DNA of 64,000 bases. Origin: Caballeronia catudaia. Lineage in GTDB: Bacteria; Pseudomonadota; Gammaproteobacteria; Burkholderiales; Burkholderiaceae. The stretch covers positions 186,001-250,000 of the forward strand of contig NZ_FCOF02000002.1 in assembly GCF_001544755.2 (NCBI RefSeq), read 5' to 3'. Both the position numbers and the translations under genes were made by a program. Below the pieces are notes generated by a model, which ran no database searches, was not told the DNA's origin, and saw only the letters and a program-made list of their open reading frames with translations. Shown here piece after piece: positions 48,645 to 57,186 of the stretch. Numbering within the stretch: position 1 is the first letter of the stretch; every line of letters begins with the position of its first letter.

Positions 48645-50309
48645 GTGAACTTGCGCTACCGCGACCTATTGATCATTGACGAGATGTTGCCGTGTGACTT
48701 CTCGCCTTTCCGAACCCTCGAGTACGCGCATTATCTGACCTTTTTCAGGTCGTCGGCGCTTCTTTCGACTCAAGGGTGGCACGCTTGGGTATCGAATCTC
48801 GGCTTTGACGAACAACTTGCGAAGAGCGAGTTGGATGAATCCATCAAGGCAAAAATCGAACGGTTCTCCTTGTTCGCCTCGATAGTCCCGAAGCTAGCTT
48901 ACGTCACGTTCCTGCACAACGCCTGGCAGGTTTTTCCGCATCTCACGGAACGCCGTATCCCGTTCGTCATGCAGCTCTATCCAGGCGGCGCGTTCGAGCC
49001 TAACGTGGCGTCGAGCGATGAGATGTTGCGCAAAATCGCACACTCGCAGCTATGCCGCAAAATCATCGTGACGCAAAAGCTTTCGCGGGATTACCTGCTG
49101 GAGAAAATTCATTGCGATCGGTCGAAGATAGAATTTATCTACGGTGGAGTTTTCAACACGCGCGATGAGTTCGATTTTACGCGCGACAAGAAACTCTGCG
49201 GACGGGATAAGTCCACAATCGACATTTGCTTCGTAGCGCATCGCTACGGCGACGATACAAAGAAGAAGGGTTACGACAAGTTCGTAGCCGTCGCCAAGGC
49301 CCTGAGCCTGCGGTTTGAGGCCGTGCGTTTTCATGTAGTGGGAGACTATACGCCGGATCAGATTCCGCTCGAACATGCTGCTGATTACATCACATTCCAC
49401 GGAAAGCAGCCTGGGAGCTTCTTTAAGGAGTTCTACCCGCGGATGGATATCATACTGTCCCTGAACCGGCCGTCCGAACTGCATGAAGGTGCGTTTGACG
49501 GCTTTCCCACAGGCGCATGCATGGAAGCGGGCTTCCGCGGTGTGCTCAATTGCGTGAGCGATCCATTGAACCTCAATGTCGCGTTTACCGACGGCGAGGA
49601 CATCATGCTCGTCGATCTTGATATGGATAAAACCATCGAGAGGTTATCGCGACTTATTGGCGACCCAGGCAGACTCTACGATCTGGCTTACGCAAACTGG
49701 CGGCGGTTCCTGGAAGTGTTCGACACTGACCGCCAGTTGTGGGCACGCACGCGTATCATCTCGGAGGAATTGCTCAATACTGAACCGTTGATCGTGCGTC
49801 CCTTCCCGCAGACGAGCCTGATGGATTCCAGAGTTTTAGAGCGCATCCGGGCAGAGGGGGCGGAGGCGTTTGCCGTTCAGAAGGAGGTGTCGCGTCAGTT
49901 GGATGCAAATCTTCAAGACGCGCTGATGCGTCACGATAATCTGGCGAGCGCCTATGCCACGCTCGCCAAAGGATTCGAAGCGGTGCGCGCCGAAAATGAT
50001 TCACTGTGTGAGCGTCTCAAGACGCTGCTAGCGGAACTCGATGAAGTGCGCTCGAAGGACGCCGAAAAGTCGTTGCAATTGCTGGAACTGACGCGCGCGC
50101 TGGAAGAGCGCAAGCCAGCAGCGGGAGTGCTCAATGCTGCAACCGCTGATCTGGAGCGGCAGAACGAAGTCATGCCCGGTGGCAGGTTGGAACGTGCTGC
50201 CCTTGGTATGTTGCGGTCGCGTTACGCCATGTCGCTTCGCACGGCGGTATCGCGCGTGGGCAATCGTGCATTGCGCTCGCAACAGAAAAAGAACAGGGTC
50301 ATCAAATGA
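48645..50309 (+). CDS. GT4-like glycosyltransferase with C-terminal coiled coil (alpha copy 1)
   Basis: The start is GTG 48645. The 554-residue protein begins DLLIIDEMLPCDFSPFRT and has a GT-B-like C-terminal half with CFVAHRYGDDTKKKGYDKF and FPTGACMEAGFRGVLNCVSDPL (residues ~285-306). Residues ~410-510 form a long coiled coil. A conserved tail then reads GRLERAALGMLRSRYAMSLR. The gene at 53638-55320 on the other strand is a clear paralogue throughout. It overlaps the next gene by 4 bases. The donor is unknown; the tail may hold the enzyme at the membrane or to partners. Confidence 0.85.
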   Translation: MNLRYRDLLIIDEMLPCDFSPFRTLEYAHYLTFFRSSALLSTQGWHAWVSNLGFDEQLAKSELDESIKAKIERFSLFASIVPKLAYVTFLHNAWQVFPHLTERRIPFVMQLYPGGAFEPNVASSDEMLRKIAHSQLCRKIIVTQKLSRDYLLEKIHCDRSKIEFIYGGVFNTRDEFDFTRDKKLCGRDKSTIDICFVAHRYGDDTKKKGYDKFVAVAKALSLRFEAVRFHVVGDYTPDQIPLEHAADYITFHGKQPGSFFKEFYPRMDIILSLNRPSELHEGAFDGFPTGACMEAGFRGVLNCVSDPLNLNVAFTDGEDIMLVDLDMDKTIERLSRLIGDPGRLYDLAYANWRRFLEVFDTDRQLWARTRIISEELLNTEPLIVRPFPQTSLMDSRVLERIRAEGAEAFAVQKEVSRQLDANLQDALMRHDNLASAYATLAKGFEAVRAENDSLCERLKTLLAELDEVRSKDAEKSLQLLELTRALEERKPAAGVLNAATADLERQNEVMPGGRLERAALGMLRSRYAMSLRTAVSRVGNRALRSQQKKNRVIK

Positions 50310-51538
50310 ACGAGGACGCCGCGGCTGGTTCGCTTCGAATGAAAACGTTTGGGCCTGACGACTATGCCGTCATTCTGACCTGTGGTGACATTGACAAACA
50401 CAAGCACAGCGAATGCTTCAGCAATGAACTCGCACCCGCGTTTCTCGCGGAAGGTTTGCGCGTTCGTAGCCTCGATTACTTACGAGATGTCCGGCCGGTG
50501 ACCGAGGCGATTCGTGACGAGCATTGCGTTTTCTTTGTTTGCTTCAACGGTTTTGGCACAGAACTCCTGCACGCAGCGGGCCAGCCCGGGACACTCGAAT
50601 CGGTGTTCGAACATTACGGCAAACTCGTGTTCGATTTCATGCACGACTGCCCCATCCACGAATCGATGTCGCACCAGATCGATTCGGTCGGCGAATTCCG
50701 TTGGCTGCTCTCCACCGACTATACGTACGCCCACATCGCGCGGATGCTCGGGGTGAAGAACGTGCGAGCGGTGCCCAGTATCACCTTTCCGGAGACGATT
50801 ACCGACCCGCAACGCCCTCACGCGTTGCGCAGCATCGACGTTCTGCTTCCAGTCGGCCTGTCTCGTTCCGGCGAGGCCCGTGAGCGGTACACTCACGCGC
50901 GCAATCACAAAGAGCGGGTCTTCCGAGAACTCTTTGAGAGCGTCGTCGAAGCCTCGCTCAAGAGTCTGAAAGTCGATCCGCTCGTGGAAATCCTGCTCGC
51001 GTGTCAGGAGGCGGGAGTTCACACTGACATGCGCGATCTCGACATGCGTTTCTTGATTACCTCCGTGCTTGACTACGTCAAGTTTGAGCGACGCGACCGT
51101 CTCGTCCGAGCCATCAATCACTTGCCTGTGACAGTTATATCGGACTACGACGTAAAGGAGTTATACGCGAACACCCGTCTAAAATCGATCGGCCAGAGAT
51201 CGTTCCCAAGCTTGTTGCAAACGATGAATGACGCGAAGTGCGTAATTTGTCCGCTGCCGCATTACACGGGGTTTCATGAGCGCGCGCTTGCCTCGTTCAC
51301 AGCGGGCGCGGGCGTGATCGCCGGGCCGAACGAGATTCTGGAGACGCATTTTGTTCAGGGCCGCGACATGCTCACCTATCAATCCGAGGATCAGCTCGTC
51401 GCCATGCTCGAAGATGTGTTCGCCGGACGGCTCCAGCTCGATGCTATGGCGTGTCACGGACGCGAGCGTGCGCTCGCGCGTTTTCCTTCCATTGCGATTG
51501 TCGAAACCATTATCTCCGTGTGGCGTCGCTCGACGTGA
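50306..51538 (+). CDS. CgeB-like / GT-B glycosyltransferase (beta copy 1)
   Basis: The 410-residue protein starts with YAVILTCGDIDKHKHSECFS after a short N-terminal arm. It has FMHDCPIHESMSHQIDSVGEF and the C-terminal donor segment HYTGFHERALASFTAGAGVIAGPNE, which resembles the Glyco_trans_1_2/CgeB-type domain. The paralogue at 52403-53641 shares all these parts. ATGA overlap with the upstream glycosyltransferase shows coupling, and the same coupled pair occurs in the facing module. The sugar transferred is not known. Confidence 0.8.
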   Translation: MNEDAAAGSLRMKTFGPDDYAVILTCGDIDKHKHSECFSNELAPAFLAEGLRVRSLDYLRDVRPVTEAIRDEHCVFFVCFNGFGTELLHAAGQPGTLESVFEHYGKLVFDFMHDCPIHESMSHQIDSVGEFRWLLSTDYTYAHIARMLGVKNVRAVPSITFPETITDPQRPHALRSIDVLLPVGLSRSGEARERYTHARNHKERVFRELFESVVEASLKSLKVDPLVEILLACQEAGVHTDMRDLDMRFLITSVLDYVKFERRDRLVRAINHLPVTVISDYDVKELYANTRLKSIGQRSFPSLLQTMNDAKCVICPLPHYTGFHERALASFTAGAGVIAGPNEILETHFVQGRDMLTYQSEDQLVAMLEDVFAGRLQLDAMACHGRERALARFPSIAIVETIISVWRRST

Positions 51539-51587
51539 CGCGACATGCGACATCGGCGATGGCTCAAGCAAGAATTATTGATTTTCT

Positions 51588-52208
51588 ATGAAATACGATC
51601 AGTTTGTTCACCCAAGTAGTTCTGACCTCGTTCGTCATCCAGTGCCCATCAGCCGCGATCAGCGCGAGGGGAAGCAAGGGCATCGAGGACAGGTGGTGTG
51701 GTTGACGGGACTACCGGGATCGGGCAAGTCTACGATTGCCTACGCGTTCGATCGCCATCTGAGTAGTGAAGGAATCGCGTCCGTCGTGCTGGACGGTGAT
51801 GCGCTGCGCCTAGGTTTATGCTCGGACCTCGGCTTTTCGTTCGAAGACCGCAATGAAAACGTCCGTCGCGCGGCGGAAGTCGCCAAGCTATTCCTGGACA
51901 GAGGGATGGTCGTCATCGTCGCACTAGTTTCGCCGCTGCAAGAAGCCCGAGAGCAGGCCAGGCGAACGGTATCCACAAGCGACTTTCTGGAAGTGTTCTG
52001 CTCATGCCGTCTGGCCGTCTGCCAGCAGCGCGATCCCAAAGGACACTACGCAAAAGCCAAGGCAGGTAGCATGAAGGAATTCACAGGCGTGTCGTCTCCT
52101 TATGAGGCGCCGCTCGCACCCGACATCATTCTCGACACCGAAACCGAGTCTGTGGATACCTGCGTGAAGCGGCTGGGCGGCCTTGTGCTCGAGCGTATTC
52201 GCTGCTGA
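51588..52208 (+). CDS. cysC: Adenylyl-sulfate (APS) kinase CysC
   Basis: The 206-residue protein has Walker A WLTGLPGSGKST, VVLDGDALRLGLCSDLGFS, DRNENVRRAAEVAKLF, the catalytic-serine segment ALVSPLQEA, RDPKGHYAKAKAGSM and FTGVSSPYEAP, all standard CysC features. It phosphorylates APS to PAPS. In a glycan locus PAPS normally serves a sulfotransferase, but no recognisable sulfotransferase is in the window. The N-terminal ~30 residues before the P-loop are usual for stand-alone CysC. It follows the beta-copy glycosyltransferase by 49 bases. Confidence 0.94.
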   Translation: MKYDQFVHPSSSDLVRHPVPISRDQREGKQGHRGQVVWLTGLPGSGKSTIAYAFDRHLSSEGIASVVLDGDALRLGLCSDLGFSFEDRNENVRRAAEVAKLFLDRGMVVIVALVSPLQEAREQARRTVSTSDFLEVFCSCRLAVCQQRDPKGHYAKAKAGSMKEFTGVSSPYEAPLAPDIILDTETESVDTCVKRLGGLVLERIRC

Positions 52209-52321
52209 TCGTAAAACCTTCTGGCCTCGAAGCGCTGAGGCTCGGAGAGAACGGTCGCCCCCGATCCGCCGCCCCGAGCCGTCTGCGCAGAAAAGCCGAT
52301 CTCTGCAAATGTAGACTATCT

Positions 52322-52350
52322 GCGCACTTCGCTAAAGGAACGAAGTGCGC
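52322..52350. repeat. Hairpin between the two convergent glycosyltransferase modules
   Basis: GCGCACTTCG and CGAAGTGCGC pair perfectly over 10 bp around a nine-base loop. There is no T-run, so it could be a bidirectional or factor-assisted transcription end between the convergent cysC and beta-copy genes. Confidence 0.55.
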
Positions 52351-52402
52351 GTCGCTGCGCACATTGGATCGCGGTTCAACTTGGCGAGTTACGGGCAGCG
52401 CG

Positions 52403-53641
52403 CTAACGTGCCATGTCTTCCCATTGCGACACGATAATGCTGGCCAGGCGATCGGGGGAGAAGCGCTCGCGGGCAATTCGCTCCCCATTGGATGCCATCG
52501 CCTGAAGGTCCAGTTGACCCGACAAAGCACTATCCAGCAGGCTTGCAAGATGCTCTGGATTCCCGTAGGTCAACATATCGCGTCCTTGCCAGAAATTCGT
52601 TTCAAGGACCTCGTTTGGCGCGGCGAAAATAGCTGCGCCAGCAGTAAATCCCGCCAAGGCGCGTTCATGGAATCCGGTGTAATGAGGCAACGGACACAAG
52701 ACTATTTTTGAATCGCCCATCGTGTCTATCAGTTCAGGGAACGAGCGGTGCTGCACGAACGTCAGCTTCGAACCGGAAAACCGGTGCGACACATCGCGAT
52801 CGGAAACGATCGTGACCGGTAGCCCTGAAAGCGCTCGTACCAGCCTGTCGCGACGGGCGAACTTGACATAGTCGAGAACGGCCGAGATGAGAAAGCGGAT
52901 ATCCGGATTTCGCAAATCCACGGCGATATTCCCGTCCTGACATGCGATGAGCGTTTGCGTCAACGGATCCACTGTCAAGTCATCGACTGCAATCGCGGTC
53001 ACGCTGTCGAACAGTTCGCGAAAAAGCCTATCCCGATACGAGACCGGCGATCTGAACCTGTCGATCACGACTTGCGGATCGCAAAGACCGACCGGGAGCA
53101 GTATCTCGAAGGATCGGATAGCGAGCGGCTTTGTTTTTGCCGGAACTGCTTCTGGGAAGGTAATGCTCGGCACGGTTCGAACGCTTCTGGCGCCAAGCAT
53201 CCGTGACAGATGTGCGTACGAATAGTCCGTGAAGAGGGCCTTGCGGAACTGTCCCACCGAATTGAACTGATGCTGCATCGTCTCGTGCACAGGGCAATCG
53301 TGCATGAGATCGAACAACGGCTTCCGCCACAGTTCAAAGGCCGATACGAGCTTGCCGGGCGTTCCCGACGCGTGCACCAGCTCCGAGCCGAAGCCGTTGA
53401 AGCAGACGAAGAACTGGCAGTTGTCGTCGCGCATGGCCTCGGAAATCTGGCGTATGTCACGGATGTAGTCGAGCGACAACAGTTGCACACCGAGCGAAGA
53501 AAACGCTTTTGTCAGCTCTCGCGCAAAAGTCTCGTTGTGCTTGTGCCGGTCGATATCGTTACGAGTAAGTATGACCGCGTAAGCGCCGGCAGGACTCGAG
53601 CGGACGGCGCTCATGGAAAAGGTAGATACTGCTGTGGTCAT
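52403..53641 (-). CDS. CgeB-like / GT-B glycosyltransferase (beta copy 2)
   Basis: The 412-residue protein is the paralogue of the one at 50306-51538: YAVILTRNDIDRHKHNETFA, LMHDCPVHETMQHQFNSVGQF, SITFPEAVPAKTKPLAIRS and HYTGFHERALAGFTAGAAIFAAPNE all align with it. Its start overlaps the upstream alpha-copy gene by 4 bases, the same coupling as in the other module. The donor is unknown. The two copies have diverged a good deal, so the duplication is not recent. Confidence 0.8.
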   Translation of the reverse strand: MTTAVSTFSMSAVRSSPAGAYAVILTRNDIDRHKHNETFARELTKAFSSLGVQLLSLDYIRDIRQISEAMRDDNCQFFVCFNGFGSELVHASGTPGKLVSAFELWRKPLFDLMHDCPVHETMQHQFNSVGQFRKALFTDYSYAHLSRMLGARSVRTVPSITFPEAVPAKTKPLAIRSFEILLPVGLCDPQVVIDRFRSPVSYRDRLFRELFDSVTAIAVDDLTVDPLTQTLIACQDGNIAVDLRNPDIRFLISAVLDYVKFARRDRLVRALSGLPVTIVSDRDVSHRFSGSKLTFVQHRSFPELIDTMGDSKIVLCPLPHYTGFHERALAGFTAGAAIFAAPNEVLETNFWQGRDMLTYGNPEHLASLLDSALSGQLDLQAMASNGERIARERFSPDRLASIIVSQWEDMAR

Positions 53642-55320
53642 GTCTGCTTTTCGTTTTGGACAATTGAGTGTTGACCGCCAAGCCGCGAATAGCCGGCTCG
53701 GATCGACATTGCGGACCTTGATCTAAGTAGTCGGAGCAGGCCTTTCTCGACTCGTCCGGACGGCGCTGCATCGATCAATTCCTGAACGATGCGGTTTGCT
53801 TTCTCGTTCTGAAGCAATGCCTCGAGCTCCTTCAACTCCATGTCTGCATGGAGGCGCGAAATGGTCCCATCGAGCGCATCGATCTTTTCGCGTAGCGCCG
53901 TGTTTTCAAGCCTCAATGCTTCGAATCCTTCCGCGAGCATCTTGTAATCATCAAGCAGGCCGCTGTGTTTCTTCTCGTAGTATTCAATGACCTGGCTATA
54001 GTCGGCCCTTAGCGCCTCGTAAGCGGTCGCAACGGTATGGTGTTGCGCCTGCAAATTCCGATAGTGGCGGTTCGCTTCTTCGATCTGATGCCGCGCTCCG
54101 TTGTCGCCAAGTTCGCTATCCATCATGCTCCGATTCGGCGCCGGACGAACAATGAGATACTCGGGACGCAGAAGCTCGGTCGTGATTATTCGAGTGCGGC
54201 GCCACAACTGATAATCCGTGTCGAATACAGCGAGGAATTTCTGCCAGTTTGCGTAGGCGACGTTGTACAGACGTTCGGTGTCGCCGATTAACTTCGACAA
54301 GCGTTCGATCGTTTTCTGAGTGTCCAGGTCCACCAAAACGAAGTCCACGTCATCCGTGAACGCTACGTTGAGGCCCAACGGATCGCTGATACAGTTCAGC
54401 ACACCTCGAAAGCCCGCCTCCATACATGCGCCGGTCGGGAATCCGTCGAATGCGCCTTTTCTATCCTCGGTCGGCCTGTTCACCGACAGAATGATGTCCA
54501 TGCGCGGATAGAACTCGCGGAAAAAGGTGTTCGGCTGCTTGCCGTGGAACGTCATCGTTCGTTCCGCTGCACCCAAGGGGATCTGATCCGGCGTGTAGTC
54601 TCCCACGACGTGAAAGCGAACTTGCTCGAACCGCTCGCTCAGCGCTTGAGCGACTGCAACGAATTGATCGTATCCCTTCTTTTTCGTGTCGTCGCCATAC
54701 CTATGCGCCACGAAACAGACATCGACCGTATCTTTGTGTACGCCGTAACGCTGTTTGTCGCGAGAAAAGTCGAAGTCATTGCGCGTGTCGTACACGCCGC
54801 CATAGATGAGCTCGATTTTTGCCGGATCGCATTTGATTTTCTCGAGCAGATAGTCGCGTGAAAGATTCTGCGTAACGATGATCTTGCGGCACAGCGGTGA
54901 GTGAGCGATCGCCATGAGCCTTTGGTCGCTCGTCTCCACGTTCAATTCGAATCCGCCACCCGGGTAGAGCTGCAGAATGAACGGAATGTTTCGCTCGGTG
55001 AGCGCGGGAAGCATTTGCCACGCGTTATGCAGGAACGTGATATAGGCGAGCTTCGGGATCGTGTCTTTAAAGAATGTGAACGGATGAATGCGTTCCTTGA
55101 TCGACGGATCCAACTTGCTTGAAGAAAGTTGATCTTCAAAGCACAGATTCGATGCCCAGGAATGCCACCCTTCCGTGCAGATCAGCTGTGCCGTATCGAA
55201 ATGAGTCAGATAATGCGAATACTCGATCGTTCTGAAAGGGGAGAAGTCGCACGGAAGCATCTCGTCCACGATCAAGAGATCGCAGAAGCCCGGCTCGCGG
55301 CCTACGTTTGATTGTGTCAT
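53638..55320 (-). CDS. GT4-like glycosyltransferase with C-terminal coiled coil (alpha copy 2)
   Basis: I use ATG 55320; a GTG at 55350 would add ten residues. The ~560-residue protein parallels the one at 48645: DLLIVDEMLPCDFSPFRTIEY, CFVAHRYGDDTKKKGYDQF, FPTGACMEAGFRGVLNCISDPL (residues ~300-320). Its coiled coil spans ~410-520 and the tail is GRVEKGLLRLLRSRSAMSIR. The coiled-coil part is the least conserved, while the catalytic part and the tail are kept. It lies 47 bases downstream of the aminotransferase gene (17 if GTG 55350 is used) and is coupled to the beta copy. Confidence 0.85.
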   Translation of the reverse strand: MTQSNVGREPGFCDLLIVDEMLPCDFSPFRTIEYSHYLTHFDTAQLICTEGWHSWASNLCFEDQLSSSKLDPSIKERIHPFTFFKDTIPKLAYITFLHNAWQMLPALTERNIPFILQLYPGGGFELNVETSDQRLMAIAHSPLCRKIIVTQNLSRDYLLEKIKCDPAKIELIYGGVYDTRNDFDFSRDKQRYGVHKDTVDVCFVAHRYGDDTKKKGYDQFVAVAQALSERFEQVRFHVVGDYTPDQIPLGAAERTMTFHGKQPNTFFREFYPRMDIILSVNRPTEDRKGAFDGFPTGACMEAGFRGVLNCISDPLGLNVAFTDDVDFVLVDLDTQKTIERLSKLIGDTERLYNVAYANWQKFLAVFDTDYQLWRRTRIITTELLRPEYLIVRPAPNRSMMDSELGDNGARHQIEEANRHYRNLQAQHHTVATAYEALRADYSQVIEYYEKKHSGLLDDYKMLAEGFEALRLENTALREKIDALDGTISRLHADMELKELEALLQNEKANRIVQELIDAAPSGRVEKGLLRLLRSRSAMSIRAGYSRLGGQHSIVQNEKQT

Positions 55321-55367
55321 CACGGTAATGTGAAAATTGGCGTTTCGCACGACGCCTATTGATAAAG

Positions 55368-56528
55368 TCAGAGCATCGAGACATCTTGCTCGATCAGGTC
55401 TCCAGCGGGCAATCTTTCGTGCACCTTTGGGGCATGAGTCGCAATCGGAAAACAGGCGACGATCCGGTCGATATCCTCGGCGCTTAGCCCATCATGGCAG
55501 GGCACGCCGATGACCGTCGGAGCGACCTTATTGGTGGAGTCAAGGCCGAAGCTTGGGCAATCTGCAAAGGCAGGATGCAGATGGCAACCCAGGCCCCACC
55601 ACCGACGCCACTGAATTTTCTGAGCGTCGAGTTTTGCGATGGTCGCCTGAACGTCTTCCGGTTCGACAATGATATTCAAGCTCATCGTGACCCAATCGCC
55701 AGCACCTTCTTGCAGGCGCGCACGACGGCCCGTCGCTTCGATCTTTGTCCGGTATGCGAGAGCGACGTTTCGAAGCATGTCGACCTTTGCGGGAAGTGCA
55801 TCGAGTGCCGCCAGGCCCACAGCCGCTGCATATTCTGAAATACGAAAGTTTCCACCGCGAATGGCGGACGTGCGCTCCGCGCCCATGAAACCGAAGCCGG
55901 TCATCGCGGTAGCACGCTCGCTGAACTTCGGGTCGGAACTCAGAATTGCGCCGCCTTCACCGATGCCGAGTACCTTTGTGGCGTGCAGACTCACGCAGAC
56001 GGGAGCATCTCCAACGTGCGAAAGGGCCGTCACGGCCGCGGCTGCGTCGAACACCACCGGAATTCCAGTGCGGGTCTGGAACCTTGCCCAGCTTTCCTGA
56101 TCGATAGGCGCGCCGAATGCGCTGATCACCAGGACGACAGCCGGTAGTTCCGGCAGTTGCGGCAGGGTTGCCTCCACGATCTCCGGCGTAAGGACGAGCG
56201 ACACGGGATCGATGTCAACAAACGCTGGAGTGAGGCCTACGTTGCAAACGGCATGAGCGCTTGCCACGAACGTGAAAGAAGGCATGACACAAAGTCTGCG
56301 ATTCGGCAATGCCCTGAGACGCAAGGCAATCTCGATAGCAGACGTGCCGTTCGATGTCAAAGTCACCGAGTTTGCACCCGTCAAGCCGCCCAGTCGTTGC
56401 GCAAACCCGGTCGCGAGCGGGCCGAAATTGCTATAGACGCGTGCCAAATCGATGCGACGCAAGTACGGTTCTATTTGGTCGACGGAGGGAAGCGAAGGAA
56501 CGAGTACTTTAATCGGTAAATTTGACAT
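55368..56528 (-). CDS. DegT/DnrJ/EryC1/StrS-family sugar aminotransferase (third)
   Basis: The 386-residue protein has LTSNGTSAIEIALRL, MPSFTFVASAHAVCNVGL, VVFDAAAAVTALS and the PLP-lysine segment SLHATKVLGIGEGG. It is the clear paralogue of the enzyme at 43229-44314, but no acetyltransferase gene lies next to it here. It leads the minus-strand module aminotransferase-alpha-beta. The start codon overlaps an ATG on the other strand (CATG). Which keto sugar it uses is not known. Confidence 0.9.
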   Translation of the reverse strand: MSNLPIKVLVPSLPSVDQIEPYLRRIDLARVYSNFGPLATGFAQRLGGLTGANSVTLTSNGTSAIEIALRLRALPNRRLCVMPSFTFVASAHAVCNVGLTPAFVDIDPVSLVLTPEIVEATLPQLPELPAVVLVISAFGAPIDQESWARFQTRTGIPVVFDAAAAVTALSHVGDAPVCVSLHATKVLGIGEGGAILSSDPKFSERATAMTGFGFMGAERTSAIRGGNFRISEYAAAVGLAALDALPAKVDMLRNVALAYRTKIEATGRRARLQEGAGDWVTMSLNIIVEPEDVQATIAKLDAQKIQWRRWWGLGCHLHPAFADCPSFGLDSTNKVAPTVIGVPCHDGLSAEDIDRIVACFPIATHAPKVHERLPAGDLIEQDVSML

Positions 56529-57186
56529 GGATTTTTCTAAAAATTACAGTCTAGGCGGGATTGTACTCGTCTTGGCAGTGTTTTCTTGCTTATATGCAAG
56601 TGCTTCAAAAGGTTTCAGTCATGCCGGTTTAAGCTCGTACGGCGGGCGCCGATCGGTCTCCGGGAGCGCGACCAGCGCCGAACCGAAGGCAAATGATCGG
56701 GGACTCCGGATAGACTGCCGTTGAAACGCGGATAAGGCTACGTTCGGTAAGCAAGTGTAAATTGAACGCCGAGTTGTGCTGTAGCTCTTCGCAGTCGGGG
56801 AGACGTAAAACTACATTCCGCTCCGTTTTGCTGTCGTCGTCACCCACGACATCGCTGCGCACGGCCTGTCGACAATCACCCGAAAAGGCTTCGAGAGATC
56901 GGATAAGGAATTTTCGTTTTCAGACAGATGCCTGATGCCGAGGGCCGGCCGACGCTCGCTCGGATAAAACCTCTTTCCAGAGGCATGCTTCCGACGCCAT
57001 AGGGTGTGTTGCGAAACGACCGAGATGAAGCAAAAAGCGTCCTCTTGAAGTAGTCGGCCGGTTCGTTTGCCTTCTTGTGGCGCAGAAACCTACCGGGCCG
57101 ATGAACGGGACTTTCTCGCCAAACGTTTCCGGCGATCGTTCCCCTCAGCTTAGGTCGCCATCAACATTGTGAAGCTCAGCCTCCGT
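56529..57186. other. Intergenic region upstream of the minus-strand glycan module
   Basis: About 660 bases, A/T-richer at its left end, holding the promoter for the minus-strand aminotransferase gene and the end of the membrane glycosyltransferase operon. I see no convincing promoter, terminator or mobile-element end. A 65-residue frame from 56527 with one hydrophobic stretch is discussed under rejected items. Confidence 0.4.

Noticed and set aside
56527..56724. 65-residue frame with one hydrophobic stretch, divergent from the third aminotransferase
   Set aside because: Its ATG overlaps the start codon of the aminotransferase, there is no ribosome site, and the part after the hydrophobic stretch has no pattern.
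56940..57180. Possible insertion-sequence remnant near 57 kb
   Set aside because: The stretch has a mixed composition, but I could not find terminal inverted repeats or a transposase motif.
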